Shown in pieces: positions 25,591-34,732 of a stretch of DNA of 64,000 nt (within the stretch, counting starts at the first letter, position 1; each line of letters starts with the position of its first letter). The position numbers and the translations under genes were made by a program. The stretch spans positions 186,001 through 250,000 of the forward strand of contig JACKKD010000001.1 of assembly GCA_020637675.1 (NCBI GenBank). Direction: 5' to 3'. Under the pieces are notes generated by a model. The model made no database searches and was not told the origin of the DNA. It saw only the letters and a list, made by a program, of their open reading frames with translations. The stretch is from Paracoccaceae bacterium (GTDB lineage: Bacteria; Pseudomonadota; Alphaproteobacteria; Rhodobacterales; Rhodobacteraceae).

Positions 25591-25923
25591 ATGGACCTGA
25601 CGCTTCCCCCGAAAGTGACCGACCGCGCCTTCGCGCGGCTGGCGGAGATCAACGCCGCGACCGGGGACGCGAAGGCGCTGCGCGTCGCGGTCGAGGGGGG
25701 CGGCTGTTCGGGCTTCCAGTACGACATAAGGTTCGACGAGCCTGCGGCGGACGATCTGGTGATCGAACGCGGCGGGCAGAAGGTGCTGATCGACTCCGTC
25801 TCGCTGCCCTTCCTGTCGAACGCCGTCATAGACTTTTCCGAGGAACTGATCGGCGCGCGGTTCGTGATCGACAACCCGAACGCCTCCTCGTCCTGCGGCT
25901 GCGGGACCAGCTTTTCGATCTGA
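25591..25923 (+). CDS. erpA: A-type iron-sulfur carrier (ErpA/IscA family)
   Basis: 110 residues with the three invariant cysteines: Cys39 in GGGCSGFQY and Cys102/Cys104 in SSSCGCGTSF. A-type carriers accept Fe-S clusters from the scaffold and hand them to apo-enzymes. The FxYDIRFDEP and VIDNPNA segments fit ErpA better than SufA or IscA, but the subgroup cannot be fixed from one sequence. Confidence 0.9.
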   Translation: MDLTLPPKVTDRAFARLAEINAATGDAKALRVAVEGGGCSGFQYDIRFDEPAADDLVIERGGQKVLIDSVSLPFLSNAVIDFSEELIGARFVIDNPNASSSCGCGTSFSI

Positions 25924-25926
25924 ACG

Positions 25927-26127
25927 TCAGCCCGGGGCGACAAGCGTTCCGCAGGCGCAGCCGGAAACGGCACCGCTGCCGCAACTGGCCGAGGCGCCGC
26001 AGCATTGCAGCCCGTTGGCCATGGTGCAGCAGCACGTCTGGGCCGTCTCGCAGGCCGGAGGCCGGTCCTGCGCAGGCGCCGGCGCGGGGACAAGCGTGAG
26101 GACGAGAAACGCGAATAGCCGGGTCAT
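25927..26127 (-). CDS. Small secreted cysteine-rich protein
   Basis: 66 residues. A signal peptide (LFAFLVLTLVPAPAPAQ) leads to a mature part of about 46 residues with nine cysteines in CETAQTCCCTM, LQCCGASASC and GCACG. The start at 26127 is preferred because AAGGA is eight bases upstream; ATG 26136, which overlaps the stop of the upstream gene, is the alternative. Such density of Cys implies disulfide knots or metal (copper or zinc) binding. It is coupled to the large secreted protein before it. No family recognised. Confidence 0.6.
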   Translation of the reverse strand: MTRLFAFLVLTLVPAPAPAQDRPPACETAQTCCCTMANGLQCCGASASCGSGAVSGCACGTLVAPG

Positions 26128-26132
26128 GTCAG

Positions 26133-27701
26133 TCATCCTTGCGGATCGCGATGGTGATAGGCCGCGGTGAGCATGAGATAGACGAAGAAGTCGCGCACCA
26201 GTGGGCGCTGTTCCTCGGGATACTTCAGCAAGAGATCGTAGGTACCTGGAACTCCTTCGTAAAAGAAGGTCCTGAGCGTATCGCGCCAGATGAAGTAGCC
26301 GACATGGTCCACGATCTTCCAGAACTTGCCGTCCTGCAGCGACTGCGGGTCGCTGTTCTCGACGAAGGACAGGTTCTGCCAGTCCTTCTGGTAGCTTTCG
26401 AAGAGCTGGCCCTTTGCGGCGATCTCGACATAGCCCGCGTCGAGCCGTTCGTAGAAGACGAGGATCGAGGTCGCCTTCGCCGGCACGCCATTCTCGCAAC
26501 GGGCCTTGAAGACGATCTTGAAGAGCCAGAGTTCGCCCTCCCCGCCCTGCGGCGGTCCGTTCGCCCCGATCGGGATCGGCCGGATGAAATAGGTCGAGAA
26601 AAGCATGAAATCGTCCTTGCCCAGCGTCTCGCTTATCTCGGATGCGATGGAAACATCGGCGCCAAGCCGCACCTCGACCAGGCCGCCGGCATTGGCCTTG
26701 GCCGAAAAGCCCCCGCCGTATTTCAGGATGCCGACGTCCTTCAGTTCCACCCCGCAGCGCTTGGTGACGGAGAGACGGGCGTCGGAAAGGCGTGACAGCG
26801 TCGCGGCCAGTCCCGACATGCTTTCGCCGAAGCGGCGGTGGAAGGAACCGTCGAGATGGAAGGAGAACACCCGCTTCGCGGAGGCCAGATCGACGATCTT
26901 CAGGGGCGCGAGTCCATCGGCATCGGCGCCCGCGGACTGGCGCTTGCCGCAAAGGGTCAGGTAGCTGTCGGCAGGTTGCGTCAGGGTGCCGCCGGGAAGG
27001 TAGGCCTTCACCGGGAACGGCTGGCAGACGGCGTCCTTCGCGGCCGCGAGCGCCTCGCCCTCGAGACGCGACCGGATCAGGGGGTCGCGCCTCAGCCCGG
27101 CATAGGCCGCGGTGGCCGCCCGCACCGCCGGGTCGCCGGACGGCGCGATGGCATAGCCCCAGAAGGCGGAGATATCGTAGCGGCACCTGCCGTCCGTGCA
27201 GAAATCCTCCGCATTCCCCGGACAGGCATCGGCGGCGCGGCAGATCATCGCCTTCGCGTAGGAATCCGCGAAGATGTACGAGGCGTTGTCCACCAGCTTC
27301 TGGATGTCTTCCTGCGCGACGATCTTGCGGTGGCCGTATTCGGTCAGCACCATCACCGGCGTGCGCCCCTGCGGATAGCTGTCAAGCTCGATCCGGTAGA
27401 GCGGCTTCACCACCACGCCGATCGGGTACATCTCCTGGAATTCGTACTCGTTGGCGTTGCAGCTGACGTTGGCGAAGCGCCCCGGACGGACGGTCACGTA
27501 ATAATCATCCGCGCCATAGCCGCCGCGTTCGGGTGGCACCTCGTCATTGCCGAGGAGCGAGGCGAGGTTCCAAAGCAGGGTCTGCTGCGACTCGTCCACG
27601 CTTGCGAGGTCGTCGCAGGGATCGGGCGCCGCCCATCCCGGTCGGGCGGAAGCCATCATGACCGTCAGGACGGCAAGGAGCAGCGGGATTATGCGTCGCA
27701 T
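26133..27701 (-). CDS. Large secreted protein of unknown function
   Basis: 522 residues from ATG 27701, which starts a clear signal peptide (MRRIIPLLLAVLTVMMASAR, cleavage after the AA of GWAAPDP). The mature protein is predicted mixed alpha/beta. It has scattered cysteines (for example CRAADACPGNAEDFCTDGRC) and many aromatic residues, with no transmembrane helix, repeat or catalytic motif that I can name. Its stop overlaps or abuts the start of the Cys-rich gene, so the two are co-expressed. Adjacent xth is divergent. A periplasmic or extracellular role is inferred from the signal peptide only. Confidence 0.72.
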   Translation of the reverse strand: MRRIIPLLLAVLTVMMASARPGWAAPDPCDDLASVDESQQTLLWNLASLLGNDEVPPERGGYGADDYYVTVRPGRFANVSCNANEYEFQEMYPIGVVVKPLYRIELDSYPQGRTPVMVLTEYGHRKIVAQEDIQKLVDNASYIFADSYAKAMICRAADACPGNAEDFCTDGRCRYDISAFWGYAIAPSGDPAVRAATAAYAGLRRDPLIRSRLEGEALAAAKDAVCQPFPVKAYLPGGTLTQPADSYLTLCGKRQSAGADADGLAPLKIVDLASAKRVFSFHLDGSFHRRFGESMSGLAATLSRLSDARLSVTKRCGVELKDVGILKYGGGFSAKANAGGLVEVRLGADVSIASEISETLGKDDFMLFSTYFIRPIPIGANGPPQGGEGELWLFKIVFKARCENGVPAKATSILVFYERLDAGYVEIAAKGQLFESYQKDWQNLSFVENSDPQSLQDGKFWKIVDHVGYFIWRDTLRTFFYEGVPGTYDLLLKYPEEQRPLVRDFFVYLMLTAAYHHRDPQG

Positions 27702-27902
27702 GGAAATACGCCTCGAAACAACCTCAACAAAGGACTCAAGGGACTTGTAATCGTTGGAGCATATCACGATCTGCCGCGAATCGGAATGCACTCCGGGGTC
27801 GGGATTCCCATACCGTTTTCAACCCTGGCGCGAGGCTCGCCCCCAGTTGCGGCGGGCGCCGCTTCGCCGTTAGGATTGGCCGGAAACCCTTTCGAGGCCT
27901 CC

Positions 27903-28682
27903 ATGAAGATTGCGACCTTCAACATCAACGGCATCAAGGCGCGGACGGAGGCCCTGCCGGAATGGCTCGATGCCGCCGCGCCGGATGTGGTCCTCCTGCA
28001 GGAGATCAAGTCGCAGGACGCGGACTTCCCGCGCGAGGTCTTCGAAGGCCGTGGCTACTTCGTCGAAACCCATGGCCAGAAGGGCTTCAACGGCGTGGCG
28101 ATCCTGTCGAAGCTGCCGCTCGAGGACGTGGCGCGCGGGCTGCCGGGCGACGACACGGACGAACAGGCACGCTGGATCGAGGCGACGGCCACCGGCAAGA
28201 CGGCGGTCCGGCTTTGCGGGCTTTACCTGCCGAACGGAAACCCCGCGCCGGGGCCGAAGTTCGACTACAAGCTGGGCTGGATGGACCGGATGCGGGCGCG
28301 GGCGGCGGCGCTCCTGGCCGAGGAGGTTCCCGTCGTCCTGGGCGGGGACTACAACGTCATTCCCCAGGCCGAGGATGCGGCCCGGCCCGAAGCCTGGGTC
28401 GAGGACGCGCTCTTTCGTCCCGAAAGCCGCGCGGCGCTGCGGCGGATCGAATATCTCGGCTACACCGACGCCTTCCGCGCCCGCGAGCCCCGGCCGGGGC
28501 ATTATTCCTTCTGGGACTATCAGGCCGGCGCCTGGGCGAAGAACAACGGCATCCGCATCGACCACCTGTTGCTCAGCCCGCAGGCCGCCGACCGTTTGCG
28601 CGCGGCAGGGATCGACAAGGCGGTGCGGGGCGGCGAGAAACCGTCGGACCATGTCCCAGTCTGGGTCGAACTCGACGCCTGA
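27903..28682 (+). CDS. xth: Exodeoxyribonuclease III
   Basis: 259 residues, the normal length. Active-site elements of the Exo III/AP endonuclease family are in place: Asn7 (FNINGI), Glu34 (LLQEIKSQ), GGDYNVIP, and SDHVPV near the C-terminus. The enzyme incises abasic sites and removes 3' blocks in base excision repair. The 200-base gap before it (27702-27902) is the divergent promoter region and shows no further gene. Confidence 0.94.
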   Translation: MKIATFNINGIKARTEALPEWLDAAAPDVVLLQEIKSQDADFPREVFEGRGYFVETHGQKGFNGVAILSKLPLEDVARGLPGDDTDEQARWIEATATGKTAVRLCGLYLPNGNPAPGPKFDYKLGWMDRMRARAAALLAEEVPVVLGGDYNVIPQAEDAARPEAWVEDALFRPESRAALRRIEYLGYTDAFRAREPRPGHYSFWDYQAGAWAKNNGIRIDHLLLSPQAADRLRAAGIDKAVRGGEKPSDHVPVWVELDA

Positions 28683-28685
28683 CGA

Positions 28686-29861
28686 TCAACCCGTTACCGG
28701 CGCGGTCACGTCATGGCCGTGGAGCCAGTCGAAGCGATCCATGAGCATCCCCGGTGCGAAGCGCCCGGCGAACCGGAGGCCGAGGTGGGCGAGATCGCGC
28801 CGGACGCCGGCGAGGTGATAATTCCGCGCATTGGCATTGGCGGCACCGACGATTCGCCGCACCCGCACCTCGCGCCGCGCCTGATAGGCGGCAAGCGCCG
28901 CCTCGGGCGCGGCGCGGGCGAGGCAGTCGGCCAGCACCCAGGCATCCTCGAGTGCCATATTGGCTCCCTGGGCGAGGAAGGGCAGCGTCGGATGCGCCGC
29001 ATCGCCGAGAATCGCCGCCCCCTGCCCCTGCCAGCGCGCGGCCACGGGATGGCGGAAGAGACCCCAGAGGTTCGGCCGCTCGATCCGGTCGAGCCAGCCG
29101 CGAACCTCGGGCACGAAGGCCTCGAACGCGATGCGGAGCGCGAGCGGATCGTCGGTCAGCGACCAGCTTTCCTCCGCCCAGCGGTCGCGCTCCTCGACCG
29201 CGACGATGTTCCTCAGCCGCCCGCCCCTGAGCGGGTAGGTCACGAGGTGCCGGCCTGCGCCCATGAAGACCCGCGCGACCGGCGGCAGGCCGCCGTCCTC
29301 CGGCAGTGTCGCGCGCCAGGCGACCTGGCCGGTGAAGAAAGGCGCCACCGTGCCGTTCAGCGCGGCCCTGACCTTCGAATGCAGCCCGTCCGCCCCGATG
29401 AGAAGGTCGCAGTCGATCTCCTCTCCCTGCGCCGTGGCGAGGCGCGGCGGATGGGGGCCGAGCGTCACCCCCTCGACCTTCTGCAGGAGCCGTATCGCGA
29501 CGCCCGCCGCCCGCGCGCCGGCGGCCAGCAGGTCGACGAGGTCGGCGCGGTGGACGAAGCGGAATACCTCGCCCGGCCGCCTCCGGGCCAGGTCGAGCCG
29601 GACGACGCGCCCGCCCGCCTCGCCATCTATGAGATCGACCGCTTCGGCGCGCTGCGACCCTGCCTCCAGCGCATCGCCGAGGCCCAGTGCGGCGAGCACG
29701 CGCGCACCGTTGGGCGAAATCTGCAGGCCCGCGCCCACCTCACGAATCTCGGGCGCCTGTTCCAGGATTGTCACCTCGGCACCGCGGAGCGCGAGCGCGC
29801 GTGCCACGGCAAGGCCCGCGACACCGGCCCCCAGCACCGTCACCTTGCGTCCCTCGAGCAT
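28686..29861 (-). CDS. FAD-dependent monooxygenase (salicylate hydroxylase/UbiH-like)
   Basis: 391 residues of the group A flavoprotein hydroxylases. The dinucleotide motif GAGVAGLAVA is at residues 11-20, the DG motif is DLLIGADGLHSKVR, and GDAAHPTLPFLAQGAN-MALED is the FAD ribityl/phosphate motif. It hydroxylates an aromatic or other substrate with NAD(P)H; the substrate is unknown. It follows dksA on the same strand after 80 bases, and its stop lies three bases from the convergent xth stop. Confidence 0.85.
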   Translation of the reverse strand: MLEGRKVTVLGAGVAGLAVARALALRGAEVTILEQAPEIREVGAGLQISPNGARVLAALGLGDALEAGSQRAEAVDLIDGEAGGRVVRLDLARRRPGEVFRFVHRADLVDLLAAGARAAGVAIRLLQKVEGVTLGPHPPRLATAQGEEIDCDLLIGADGLHSKVRAALNGTVAPFFTGQVAWRATLPEDGGLPPVARVFMGAGRHLVTYPLRGGRLRNIVAVEERDRWAEESWSLTDDPLALRIAFEAFVPEVRGWLDRIERPNLWGLFRHPVAARWQGQGAAILGDAAHPTLPFLAQGANMALEDAWVLADCLARAAPEAALAAYQARREVRVRRIVGAANANARNYHLAGVRRDLAHLGLRFAGRFAPGMLMDRFDWLHGHDVTAPVTG

Positions 29862-29941
29862 CGCCCCCTCCGAAGGAAACGCCGGAGCCTTGCGACCCCG
29901 GCGCCGGAAATGCGTCCGTTCGGCCCCAAGGGGGCCCGGGA

Positions 29942-30364
29942 TCAGTCGTCGCGGTGGACCCGCTCGCGTCGTTCGTGCTTTTCCTGCGCCTCGAGCGTCA
30001 TCGTGGCGATCGGGCGCGCGTCGAGCCGTTTCAGCGAGATCGGTTCGCCGGTCACTTCGCAGTAGCCGTATTCGCCGTTCTCGATCCGACGCAGCGCCGC
30101 GTCGATCTTGGTGACAAGCTTGCGCTGGCGGTCGCGGGTGCGCAGTTCCAGCGCGCGGTCGGTCTCCTCGCTCGCGCGGTCGGCGATGTCCGGAACGTTG
30201 CGGGCACTGTCCTGCAAGCCTTCCAGAGTCTCGGCCGATTGCTCGAGAAGCTCTTCCTTCCAGACGAGAAGCTTGCGGCGGAAATACTCGAGCTGGCGCT
30301 CGTTCATGAACGGTTCATCTTCTGCCGGACGGTAATCGTCGGGAAGAAAGATCTCGGGTTTCAT
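29942..30364 (-). CDS. dksA: DksA, cysteine-poor form
   Basis: 140 residues. The coiled coil carries the tip motif DIADRASEE with Asp59 and Asp62, the residues that act in the RNA polymerase secondary channel. The zinc site is reduced: Cys102 is kept, but the other three positions are Thr105, Thr123 and Ala126 (YCEVTG ... ATMTLEAQ). Cysteine-poor DksA proteins from Pseudomonas and Rhodobacter are known to work without zinc. Together with ppGpp the protein drives the stringent response. AGGGAGCGGAG precedes the ATG at 30364; longer in-frame starts lack homology. Confidence 0.92.
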   Translation of the reverse strand: MKPEIFLPDDYRPAEDEPFMNERQLEYFRRKLLVWKEELLEQSAETLEGLQDSARNVPDIADRASEETDRALELRTRDRQRKLVTKIDAALRRIENGEYGYCEVTGEPISLKRLDARPIATMTLEAQEKHERRERVHRDD

Positions 30365-30479
30365 CTCCGCTCCCTTCCTTGGTCCGGCACCGGAAGTCGC
30401 TATCATTTCGGTCATCCGGAACTCCTTGGGCGCTCCCATATCCGATGCCGCGAGGGATGTCACTAGCCCAACCCTCTGC

Positions 30480-30508
30480 TTGCGGCATTTTGATGGCGGC
30501 GGTATGAC
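30480..30508 (+). promoter_or_regulatory. Putative promoter of moxR gene
   Basis: TTGCGG (30480-30485), a 17-base spacer and TATGAC (30503-30508) precede the moxR ATG by about 37 bases in the dksA/moxR divergent gap. Confidence 0.5.
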
Positions 30509-30544
30509 TGTCCCCAACATCTGCGCCATCCCCCCGGAAAAACG

Positions 30545-31384
<840 letters not shown>

Positions 31385-31470
31385 CGCCGGGCGCGGCAAG
31401 GATCGCCGTTTATCCGGGGTAGCAGCCGCGGCGAAGGCAGGCTAGCGTCGGCCAGCCGCAAGAGGAACGC

Positions 31471-31926
31471 ATGGCCCGCCCAGACACGCTCGTGATCCGC
31501 CCGATCGGGCCCGACGACGCGCCGGAGTGGCGCCGGCTCTGGCGCGCCTACCTCGGTTTCTACCGGACCGAACTGCCCGACGAGGTCTATGCCGAGACCT
31601 TCGCCCGGCTCCTCTCCGGCCGGGACGGGGAGTTCCGCGGCCTGCTGGCGCTGGTGGACGAAACGCCCGTCGGGCTTGCCCATTTCCTCTTCCACCGGAC
31701 CTGCTGGGCGCTTGCCGACACCTGCTACCTTCAGGACCTCTTCGCCGACCCGGACCACCGCGGCCGGGGGATCGGCCGGGCGCTGATCGAGGCGGTCTAT
31801 GCCGCCGCAGATGCCGAGGGGGCGGCCTCGGTCTACTGGCTGACGCAGGAGACCAACACGACCGCGCGGCGGCTCTACGACCGGATCGGCGTGAAGACCC
31901 CCTTCATCGAATACAACCGGAAATGA
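31471..31926 (+). CDS. GNAT-family N-acetyltransferase
   Basis: 151 residues. The acetyl-CoA loop reads DPDHRGRGIGRALIEAVYA and the last strand follows VYWLTQETNTTARRLYDRIGV, both standard for GNAT enzymes. The substrate is unknown. It starts 86 bases after moxR and ends four bases before the lipoprotein gene, so the run is one operon. Confidence 0.85.
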   Translation: MARPDTLVIRPIGPDDAPEWRRLWRAYLGFYRTELPDEVYAETFARLLSGRDGEFRGLLALVDETPVGLAHFLFHRTCWALADTCYLQDLFADPDHRGRGIGRALIEAVYAAADAEGAASVYWLTQETNTTARRLYDRIGVKTPFIEYNRK

Positions 31927-31930
31927 TCCC

Positions 31931-33292
31931 TTGCGACGCGTCCTGACCGTCTGCCTCGCCGCGCTGCTTCTCTCCGCCTGCGGCGCCCCTCCGCCGGCCG
32001 CGCGCAATGCCGCCGTCCCGGATGCGCCCGACCTGCCGCCGATGCGGCGCTTCGGGGCGACGGTGCCCGAACCGGCGCGGCGTTCCAACGCGGAGATGGC
32101 GCAGGACTTCATGGACCTCTCGTTCAACCTCGAGAGCGGGCGCACGGTGCCGGTCTTCACCCGTTTCGAAGGTCCGATCCGTGTGCGCATGACCGGCGCA
32201 CCGCCCCCGACGGCGGCGGAGGACCTCGGCCGGCTCCTCGCCCGGCTCCGCGCCGAGGCGGGCCTGCCGATCGCCGCCGCACGCCCCGACGAGCCTGCCG
32301 AGATCACGGTGGAGTTCCTGCCGCGCAAGGCGATGCAGAGGCTGGTCCCGCGTGCCGCCTGCTTCGTCGCGCCGCGTGTCTCCTCATGGGACGGCTACAG
32401 GCGCGCGAGCCGTGCCTCGCTCGACTGGGCCACGCTGCAGGTGCGCGACCAGGCGGCGATCTTCGTGCCGAACGACACTGCCCCGCAGGAGGTGCGCGAC
32501 TGCCTGCACGAGGAACTCGCCCAGGCGCTCGGCCCCCTGAACGACCTCTACCGCCTGCCCGATTCCGTCTTCAACGACGACAACATCCATACCGTCCTCA
32601 CCGGCTTCGACATGCTGATGCTGCGTGCGACCTATGCACCCGAGCTGCACTCGGGCATGACCGCGGGGGCCGTGGTGGAACGGCTGCCCGACATCCTCGC
32701 GGCGATCAACCCGCGCGGCGAACGGGGTCCCGCGCCGATGCCCGATCCGACGCCGCGGGCCTTCATCGATGCGATCGAGACCGCGCTCGGCCCCGGTGCC
32801 TCCGGCGCGCGCCGCCGCGCCGCGGCCGCGAGCGCCGTGCGCATCGCCGAGGAGCGCGGCTGGCGGGACGCCCGCGCGGGCTTTGCCTGGCTCGCGCTCG
32901 GCCGGCTCTCGCTCGGCCATGACCGGGCAGCGTCGCGGACGGCCTTCGCCCGGGCCGCGGACGTCTACGCGGGGCGGCCGGAACTCGCGCTGCAATCGGC
33001 CCATGCCGACATGCAGCTCGCGGCCTTCGCGCTGTCCGACGGCGACGCCCGGAGGGCGCTCGACCTGACGGCGCGCGCGGCGCCGCAGGCTGCCCGCGCC
33101 GAGAATGCGGCGCTTCTGGCGAGCCTCCTGATGGTGCGCTCGGCGGCGCTCGACCTCGTCGGCCGTGCCTCCGAGGCGCAGGCGGTGCGGATCGACAGCC
33201 TCGCCTATGCGCGCTATGGCTTCGCATCGGATACCGAGGTCACTGCGCGCTACGCCAACATCGCGGCGCTTTCGCCGGTGACCCGCCGATGA
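31931..33292 (+). CDS. DUF2927-type lipoprotein
   Basis: 453 residues. The signal peptide ends LLLSAC, so a cysteine near residue 17 is lipidated. The middle region (ITVEFLPRKAMQRLVPRAACFVAPRV ... CLHEELAQALGP) matches the DUF2927 family, including an HEE element that recalls a zinc-protease helix, though without a clear third ligand. The C-terminal 170 residues are Ala-rich helices like TPR repeats. The TTG at 31931 is the only plausible start. It lies between GNAT and the CoxE gene in the moxR cluster. Confidence 0.72.
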   Translation: MRRVLTVCLAALLLSACGAPPPAARNAAVPDAPDLPPMRRFGATVPEPARRSNAEMAQDFMDLSFNLESGRTVPVFTRFEGPIRVRMTGAPPPTAAEDLGRLLARLRAEAGLPIAAARPDEPAEITVEFLPRKAMQRLVPRAACFVAPRVSSWDGYRRASRASLDWATLQVRDQAAIFVPNDTAPQEVRDCLHEELAQALGPLNDLYRLPDSVFNDDNIHTVLTGFDMLMLRATYAPELHSGMTAGAVVERLPDILAAINPRGERGPAPMPDPTPRAFIDAIETALGPGASGARRRAAAASAVRIAEERGWRDARAGFAWLALGRLSLGHDRAASRTAFARAADVYAGRPELALQSAHADMQLAAFALSDGDARRALDLTARAAPQAARAENAALLASLLMVRSAALDLVGRASEAQAVRIDSLAYARYGFASDTEVTARYANIAALSPVTRR

Positions 33293-33320
33293 ACCGACAG
33301 CGAACCGAACGAGGCCCCGA

Positions 33321-33485
33321 GTGATCCTTTTTCCCGCCATCCTGATCGGCGCCGTCCTCGGCTGGGTCCGCGCCGGGCGCCACGGCGGCAATCGCGCCGA
33401 CAAGGTGCAATATGCGCTGGCCCATGCGATTCTCTTCGCGATCCTCGGGCTCTTCGCAACGATCCTCTACCACCGCATGACCTGA
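33321..33485 (+). CDS. 54-residue membrane protein in the moxR/coxE cluster
   Basis: GTG at 33321 is preceded by GAGG at good spacing and opens a 54-codon frame ending at TGA 33483-33485, five bases before the CoxE gene. The peptide has a hydrophobic helix at each end (ILFPAILIGAVLGWV and ALAHAILFAILGLFATILY), joined by a basic loop RAGRHGGNRADK. The reading frame fills the gap between two co-directional genes, which supports it. Function unknown. Confidence 0.7.
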   Translation: MILFPAILIGAVLGWVRAGRHGGNRADKVQYALAHAILFAILGLFATILYHRMT

Positions 33486-33490
33486 CCGCG

Positions 33491-34672
33491 ATGTTCCTGC
33501 GCTTCTTCGAGACCCTCCGCAAAACCGGCGTGCCGGTGACATTGCGGGAGTATCTCGGGTTTCTCGAAGGCATGGCCGCCGGTCTCGTCACTTACGACGT
33601 TGACGGGTTCTACTATTTCGCCCGCACCGCGATGGTGAAGGACGAACGCCACCTCGACCGCTTCGACCGCGCCTTCGCCGAAACCTTCCGCGGGCTGGAG
33701 GCGATCACCCCGGACCAGGTGCTGGAGGCAATCGACCTGCCACGCGACTGGCTGGAAAAGCTGATCGACCGCAGCCTGAGCGAGGCCGAGAAGGCCGAAA
33801 TCCGGGCGCTTGGCGGCTTCGAAAAGCTGATGGAGACGCTGAGGGAGCGCCTTGCCGAACAGAAGGGCCGCCACCAGGGCGGGTCGAAATGGATCGGCAC
33901 CGCCGGCACCTCGCCCTTCGGCGCACATGGCTACAACCCCGAAGGGGTGCGCATCGGCCAGGAGGAGAGCCGCCACCAGCGTGCCGTGAAGGTCTGGGAC
34001 AAGCGCGAGTTCCGCAACCTCGACGACCAGGTGGAACTGGGCACCCGCAACATCAAGGTGGCGCTGAAGCGGCTCCGCCGCTGGGCGCGAACCGGGGCGG
34101 CGGAGGAGCTCGACCTGCCCGGCACGATCCGGGCGACGGCCGAGCACGGCTGGCTCGACGTGCAGACGCGGCCGGAGCGCCACAACGCGGTGAAGGTCCT
34201 GCTATTCCTCGACATCGGCGGCTCCATGGACCCGCATGTCCGGGTGGTGGAGGAACTCTTCTCGGCCGCTCGCGCCGAGTTCAAGCATCTCGAATACTAC
34301 TACTTCCACAACTGCCTTTACGAGGGTGTCTGGCGCGACAACCGCCGCCGCTGGGATGAACAGACCCCGACGGCCGAGGTGCTGAGAACCTACGGCGGCG
34401 ACTACAAGGCGATCTTCGTCGGTGACGCCGCGATGTCGCCCTACGAGATCGCCCACCCCGGCGGCGCAAGCGAACACTGGAACCCCGAGGCCGGGGAGGT
34501 CTGGCTGGCCCGCGCGCGGGCGCAGTGGCCGGCGAACGCCTGGCTCAATCCCCTGCCGGAACGGCACTGGCAATACACCCAGTCGGTCGGCATGATCCGG
34601 AGCCTCTTCGAGGGCCGGATGTTCCCGCTGACGCTCGACGGGATCGCGCGGGCGATGAAGGCGCTCGGCTGA
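33491..34672 (+). CDS. CoxE-like VWA-domain protein
   Basis: 393 residues. The N-terminal half is the helical CoxE extension (FFETLRKTGVPVTLREYLGFLEGM), and a VWA domain follows. The metal-ion site starts at Asp241 in FLDIGGSMDP, so the usual DxSxS reads D-x-G-x-S, with the first serine replaced. The C-terminal part (HWNPEAGEVWLARARAQWPANAWLNPLPE) is a common feature of this family. It is presumed to work with the MoxR ATPase upstream; no CO dehydrogenase or other obvious client is encoded nearby. Confidence 0.87.
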   Translation: MFLRFFETLRKTGVPVTLREYLGFLEGMAAGLVTYDVDGFYYFARTAMVKDERHLDRFDRAFAETFRGLEAITPDQVLEAIDLPRDWLEKLIDRSLSEAEKAEIRALGGFEKLMETLRERLAEQKGRHQGGSKWIGTAGTSPFGAHGYNPEGVRIGQEESRHQRAVKVWDKREFRNLDDQVELGTRNIKVALKRLRRWARTGAAEELDLPGTIRATAEHGWLDVQTRPERHNAVKVLLFLDIGGSMDPHVRVVEELFSAARAEFKHLEYYYFHNCLYEGVWRDNRRRWDEQTPTAEVLRTYGGDYKAIFVGDAAMSPYEIAHPGGASEHWNPEAGEVWLARARAQWPANAWLNPLPERHWQYTQSVGMIRSLFEGRMFPLTLDGIARAMKALG

Positions 34673-34732
34673 GGGGCATGGACTCCGCCGAAGCGCGGAC
34701 CTAGCGTTCGCGCATTCCGGAACGGACGCGCC

